The notes under the pieces: generated by a model
What the model saw: only the letters and a program-made list of their open reading frames with translations
Told to the model about the DNA's origin: nothing
Database searches by the model: none
Made by a program: the position numbers and the translations under genes
In this document: piece after piece, positions 14,854-17,235 of the stretch
Numbering within the stretch: the first letter of the stretch is position 1
Layout: every line of letters begins with the position of its first letter
Origin: an uncultured Desulfovibrio sp.
GTDB taxonomy: Bacteria > Desulfobacterota > Desulfovibrionia > Desulfovibrionales > Desulfovibrionaceae
Assembly (NCBI GenBank): GCA_947177085.1
Contig: CAMWTD010000023.1
Location: 1-17,235, forward strand
Reading direction: 5' to 3'
DNA: 17,235 nucleotides

Positions 14854-16155
14854 ATGCCCGACGCCAAAAGCTACCGCTTCATCCCCGACCACTCCCCGGA
14901 ACGCCTGCGCGAGATCCAGCTTGCCGGCCTGCGCTGGACCGTGGCCCAGGCGCAAAAATCGCCGCAGTACCGCGCCCTCCTCGACGGCTGCGGCGTCACG
15001 CCCGCCGACATCGGAAGCCTCGACGACCTCCGCCGCCTGCCCCTCACCGACGTGGAGGACCTGCGGCGCGGCTATCCCCTGCCGCTCGTGTGCGTGCCCG
15101 AGGAGCAGATCGTGCGCATCCACGCCTCCAGCGGAACGACGGGCAAGCGCAAGATCCTCGCGTATACCAAGGCGGACACCGAGACCTTCAGCCTCCAGAT
15201 GGCGCGCTGCTACGAGCTCGCCGGTCTCACCCCGAAGGACAGGATGCAGGTGGCCGTGGGCTACGGCCTGTGGACAGCCGGCGCGGGCTTTCAGCTTGGC
15301 AGCGAGCTTTTCGGCATGCTCACCGTGCCGGTGGGCCCGGGCAATCTCGAAATGCACCTCCAGCTTTTGGCCGACATGGACGCCACCTGCTTCGGGGCCA
15401 CGGCCTCCATGGCGCTCTTGCTCGCCGAGGAGGCCGAGCGCGCGGGCCTCGCCGGGAAGCTCAGGCTGCGCAAGGTCATCTGCGGCGCGGAAACGCGCAG
15501 CGAGAAGATGCGTCTTGCCATCGAGGAAAAGCTCGGCCTCGAGGGCAGCTACGACATCGCGGGTATGACGGAAATGTACGGGCCGGGCACGGCCATCGAC
15601 TGCGACGCGCATGCCGGGCTGCACTACTGGGCCGACCTCTTCATCATCGAGGTTTTGGACCCGCAAACCCTCGAGCCCGTGCCCGAGGGCGAGGTGGGCG
15701 AAATGGTGGTGACTTCTTTACGCAAGGAGGCCGTGCCGCTTATCCGCTACCGCACCCACGACCTGACAAGGCTCATCCCCGGCGAATGCGCCTGCGGGCT
15801 CGCCATGCCGCGGCATGACCGCATCCTCGGCCGCTCGGACGACATGATCATCTACCGGGGCGTGAACATCTATCCCGGCCAGATCATGGATGTCATCGGC
15901 GAGTTTCCCGAGCTCGGCGGCGAGTACCAGATCGAGCTCACGCGGGACGAACGCGGCGTGGACCACCTCGCGCTCACCGTGGAGCGGGCCGGCGACGCAG
16001 GCGCAGGCGGCGACGCGGCGCTCGCCGAGGCCATGGCCGCGCGCCTGCGCAGCCGCATCCTCGCGCGCATGGACGTGAAGGTGGCGGATTACGCCAGCCT
16101 GCCGCGCACCTTCAGCAAGTCGAAACGCGTACTGGACAGGCGCTACGGGAGCTAG
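14854..16155 (+). CDS. PaaK-like AMP-forming CoA ligase (phenylacetate-CoA ligase family)
   Basis: This 433-residue adenylate-forming enzyme would activate a carboxylic acid with ATP and transfer it to CoA. Motifs are the P-loop HASSGTTGKRK (90-100), the substrate-binding region YDIAGMTEMYGPG (233-245), RYRTHDLT with ribose-binding Asp303, GRSDDMIIYRGVNIYPGQI (326-344), and the C-terminal LPRTFSKSKRVLDRR with catalytic Lys422. Length and order match PaaK-type ligases, in which the C-terminal domain swings between half-reactions. In anaerobes such enzymes often act on aryl acids from amino-acid breakdown, usually beside an indolepyruvate oxidoreductase; none is in this window. The ribosome site is weak (GGAAG). 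The acid it uses is unknown. Confidence 0.9.
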   Translation: MPDAKSYRFIPDHSPERLREIQLAGLRWTVAQAQKSPQYRALLDGCGVTPADIGSLDDLRRLPLTDVEDLRRGYPLPLVCVPEEQIVRIHASSGTTGKRKILAYTKADTETFSLQMARCYELAGLTPKDRMQVAVGYGLWTAGAGFQLGSELFGMLTVPVGPGNLEMHLQLLADMDATCFGATASMALLLAEEAERAGLAGKLRLRKVICGAETRSEKMRLAIEEKLGLEGSYDIAGMTEMYGPGTAIDCDAHAGLHYWADLFIIEVLDPQTLEPVPEGEVGEMVVTSLRKEAVPLIRYRTHDLTRLIPGECACGLAMPRHDRILGRSDDMIIYRGVNIYPGQIMDVIGEFPELGGEYQIELTRDERGVDHLALTVERAGDAGAGGDAALAEAMAARLRSRILARMDVKVADYASLPRTFSKSKRVLDRRYGS

Positions 16156-16219
16156 AGGCCGGGGATTTTTCGCGTTGTCCGGGCATCATGCCCACGGCGG
16201 GCGCAACCATGAGTGAACC

Positions 16220-16660
16220 ATGCTCTCTGCATCATTTCATCTCTACTGGCCGCTGGCCCTGGTCGTTTTCGCCAACGTCCTCTACAATCTTTCGGCCAAG
16301 TCCATCCCCAGGGACTGTTCCCCGTGGACCGTGCTGGTCGTCACCTACCTCACGGCCTCCTTCCTGTCCTTCATCTCGTATTTCCTCTTTGAAAAGGACA
16401 GGGATTTCCTCGCCTCGCTCGCGCATACGAACTGGACGGGCTTTGCGCTCGGCCTTTCCATGGTCGGCCTGGAAGTGGGCTATATCTTTATGTACAGGAC
16501 GGGCTGGAAGATCAGCGTGGCCTCGCTGCTCGTGAATGTGCTGCTGGCCGTGCTCCTGCTCTTCATCGGGCTCGTTTTCTACCGGGAGCACCTGAACATG
16601 CGGCAGCTTGCGGGCATCTGCCTCTGCCTGCTCGGGAGCTTCCTCATCATGCAGGAGTAG
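16220..16660 (+). CDS. Small EamA/EmrE-like multi-pass membrane protein
   Basis: This 146-residue, very hydrophobic protein has about five predicted membrane segments (roughly 9-26, 36-57, 73-92, 101-119, 127-143). The ending FYREHLNMRQLAGICLCLLGSFLIMQ is typical of one EamA repeat. Full EamA transporters have two such repeats, so this is a half-size form that would dimerise, like small multidrug-resistance proteins. The substrate is unknown. The ATG at 16220 lacks a strong Shine-Dalgarno sequence; two upstream ATGs at 16188 and 16209 are in other frames. The 64-base gap before it contains a small hairpin GGGCA-TCA-TGCCC, and the gene ends 12 bases from the convergent cheV stop. Confidence 0.75.
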   Translation: MLSASFHLYWPLALVVFANVLYNLSAKSIPRDCSPWTVLVVTYLTASFLSFISYFLFEKDRDFLASLAHTNWTGFALGLSMVGLEVGYIFMYRTGWKISVASLLVNVLLAVLLLFIGLVFYREHLNMRQLAGICLCLLGSFLIMQE

Positions 16661-16672
16661 GCGGCGGCCGGC

Positions 16673-17235
16673 CTATTTGCCGCCCTCAATGGCCGCTGTG
16701 TCTCCGGCGAGGCCGCGCTCGCGGATAAGGGCCGCCGCGCGCTTGGCGAGCGTGCCCACCTCGGGCTTGGAGATCTGACCGTCCGCGCCCACGCTGACGC
16801 CCTTGTGGCGCAGTTTTTCCGTGATCAGCGAGGAAAAGAGCAGGACCGGAAGCTGCTTGAGGATGGAATCGTTCTTGATGCGGCTCGTGAGGTTGAGGCC
16901 GTCCATCATGGGCATCTCGATGTCCGAGACCACCACCTGCACGAAGTCGCTCAAGGGGCGGCCTTCCTCCTCCACGCGGCGGCGGAAATTGGTCAGGCAG
17001 TCCCAGGCCTCGCGGCCGTTGGTGGTGATGATGACCTTGAAGCCCGCGCGCTCAAGAAGGTCGCGCTGCATCTCGCGCACCAGCGCGGAGTCGTCGGCCA
17101 CCAGGGCGCGGTAGCCCGTGGTGCCGTCCCAGTCGTCGCCGAGGTCGTCGAGCCTGAGGCTGAGCTTGGGGTTGAGGTTGGCGACGACCTTCTCAAGGTC
17201 GAGCAGGAAGATGATGCGCCCCTCGAGCTTGACCA
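16673..17235 (-). CDS. cheV: CheV-type chemotaxis coupling protein, C-terminal part, 5' end outside window
   Basis: The visible 187 residues are the end of a CheW-like domain (GRIIFLLDLEKVVANLNPKL) joined to a CheY-like receiver domain. This is the CheV fusion architecture, which links chemoreceptors to CheA and tunes adaptation. Receiver landmarks are VADDSALVREM, VVVSDIEMPMMDGL with the phosphorylated Asp, LLFSSLITEKLRHKG with the switch Ser, and GQISKPE with the conserved Lys. The short linker between the domains contains DDLGDDWDG. The gene begins upstream, outside the window, and ends at a TAG at 16675-16673, convergent with the small membrane protein gene. Confidence 0.93.
   Translation of the reverse strand, partial: VKLEGRIIFLLDLEKVVANLNPKLSLRLDDLGDDWDGTTGYRALVADDSALVREMQRDLLERAGFKVIITTNGREAWDCLTNFRRRVEEEGRPLSDFVQVVVSDIEMPMMDGLNLTSRIKNDSILKQLPVLLFSSLITEKLRHKGVSVGADGQISKPEVGTLAKRAAALIRERGLAGDTAAIEGGK

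Noticed and set aside
16170..16205. Hairpin GGGCA-TCA-TGCCC after the CoA ligase as a terminator.
   Set aside because: There is no T-run after it on the plus strand and the stem is short. It is not distinguishable from chance.
1..17235. CRISPR arrays, tRNA or rRNA genes, insertion sequences, prophage genes.
   Set aside because: No regularly spaced short repeats, no tRNA-like or rRNA sequence, and no transposase or integrase motifs were seen on either strand. The two palindromic elements carry no ORF that looks like a transposase.

Overview
The window is GC-rich, densely coded bacterial DNA. Gene content (a CheV-type chemotaxis protein, a PaaK-type CoA ligase, FkbM and GT4 enzymes, short ATGA overlaps) fits a delta-proteobacterial sulfate reducer of the Desulfovibrio type. 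That assignment is an inference from gene style, since there is no rRNA or marker gene here.

Left part (1-9626): a divergent locus that looks like a small biosynthetic cluster. On the minus strand is the start of a type I polyketide-synthase-like protein (acyltransferase, then acyl carrier protein, then the beginning of a ketoreductase-like domain), cut by the window edge. Divergent from it, a tight five-gene plus-strand operon encodes a PLP-dependent alpha-oxoamine synthase, a GT4 glycosyltransferase, a NodB-like polysaccharide deacetylase, a second related GT4 glycosyltransferase and an asparagine-synthase-like amidotransferase. My reading is that a carrier-bound acyl or polyketide chain is joined to an amino acid by the oxoamine synthase. 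The resulting amino-ketone lipid head group would then be glycosylated, deacetylated and amidated, giving a glycosylated, sphingoid-like aminolipid or a related secreted compound. No product can be named from sequence alone. The 296-bp divergent control region holds a perfect 6+5+6 inverted repeat, a hairpin and a tandem 9-bp repeat just upstream of the oxoamine synthase.

Middle (9627-14853): two copies of a roughly 206-bp intergenic element (9695-9900 and 14577-14782) bracket a block of ordinary genes. These are a htpX protease, a small lipoprotein and an FkbM methyltransferase in one overlapping operon, a convergent class I aspartate-type aminotransferase, and sfsA. Each element is a 150-nt imperfect palindrome, exactly symmetric about a GTACTTAAGTAC core. 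The two copies differ by compensating base changes in the arms and show no codon-position bias. It is therefore a structured DNA or RNA element, not a gene, and it is the most striking unexplained feature here.

Right part (14854-17235): a PaaK-like adenylate-forming CoA ligase, a 146-aa EamA/EmrE-like membrane protein and, convergent with it, the C-terminal part of cheV, which runs off the window. No tRNA, rRNA, CRISPR array, IS element or phage gene was seen.
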